The position numbers and the translations under genes are program-made. Below, in pieces: positions 63,822 to 64,000 of a stretch of 64,000 nucleotides of DNA (within the stretch, counting starts at the first letter, position 1; each line of letters begins with the position of its first letter). Source of the stretch: Puffinus mauretanicus (lineage: Eukaryota > Chordata > Aves > Procellariiformes > Procellariidae); contig JAJKFH010001062.1 in NCBI GenBank assembly GCA_023333565.1, forward strand, positions 124,001 through 188,000. The letters run 5' to 3'. The notes beneath the pieces were generated by a model, which was given only the letters and a program-made list of their open reading frames with translations, searched no databases and was not told where the DNA came from.

Positions 63822-64000
63822 GTAAGTTTGCTTGTCCTTGTGCATATCTTTTCAAGGGAGGCCGGGGTGGTGAGCGGAGGTCAGAGAGGACAGAAGAAGG
63901 TACCATTTTCTTCCAAGCAATATATAATTCCTATTCTTGAGTGATGTCATTTTTCTGTTCATGTTATATGCTGTATGCTGTTAGCCCACAGTCACGACCT
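63822..64000 (+). other. PTCH1: Start of PTCH1 intron 6
   Basis: Begins GTAAGT; the window ends inside it. Confidence 0.9.

Overview
The window looks like one locus of a bird genome: the 5' half of the Hedgehog receptor gene PTCH1 on the + strand, with about 29 kb of upstream DNA. The bird assignment rests on CR1 LINE fragments carrying the (ATTCTATG)n 3' tail, low repeat density and very GC-rich CpG islands; another sauropsid is not formally excluded. Six PTCH1 exons can be placed to the base. Every splice phase fits, and exons 1-6 join into 945 nt (315 codons) without a stop. Exon sizes of exons 2-6 (193, 190, 70, 92, 199 nt) match the mammalian gene as I remember it. The gene runs off the right edge after exon 6.

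Layout. 1-29.4 kb: upstream non-coding DNA with one long 5'-truncated CR1 (2931-3914), AT-rich and pyrimidine-rich tracts, a 25-bp palindrome and a hairpin; I see no protein-coding exon. 29.4-36.7 kb: a compound promoter region with several CpG islands. It holds a candidate upstream alternative first exon (ATG at 29702, donor at 30293), interrupted by a ~380-bp polypurine GGAA/GAAA microsatellite. Three exact GLI consensus sites (29682, 33548, 35747) lie here, and the last sits in the expected promoter of the main first exon. 36700-36900: main coding exon 1 behind a GC-rich 5' leader with uORFs, a (CAG)8 tract and a (CGG)5 tract four bases before the ATG. 36901-38514: intron 1. 38515-38707: exon 2, with the first membrane helix. 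38708-60431: a 21.7-kb intron 2 with CpG islands at its 5' end and near 50.3-50.6 kb, a second CR1, a pair of inverted SINE-like repeats and a ~158-bp direct repeat. 60432-63821: exons 3-6, which encode the start of the first extracellular domain.

The encoded part is the cytoplasmic N-terminus, transmembrane helix 1 (about residues 101-119) and the start of extracellular domain 1, including glycosylation sequons at N141 and N312. The sterol-sensing domain and later helices lie outside. The GLI sites fit the known feedback in which Hedgehog signalling induces its own receptor.

The most unusual observation is that the upstream alternative exon appears to have been invaded from within by a purine microsatellite. 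The expansion destroys the long alternative N-terminal reading frame. It spares an ATG that lies flush against a splice donor and could still start a short-N-terminus PTCH1. Comparisons with human isoforms are from memory and are marked as such.
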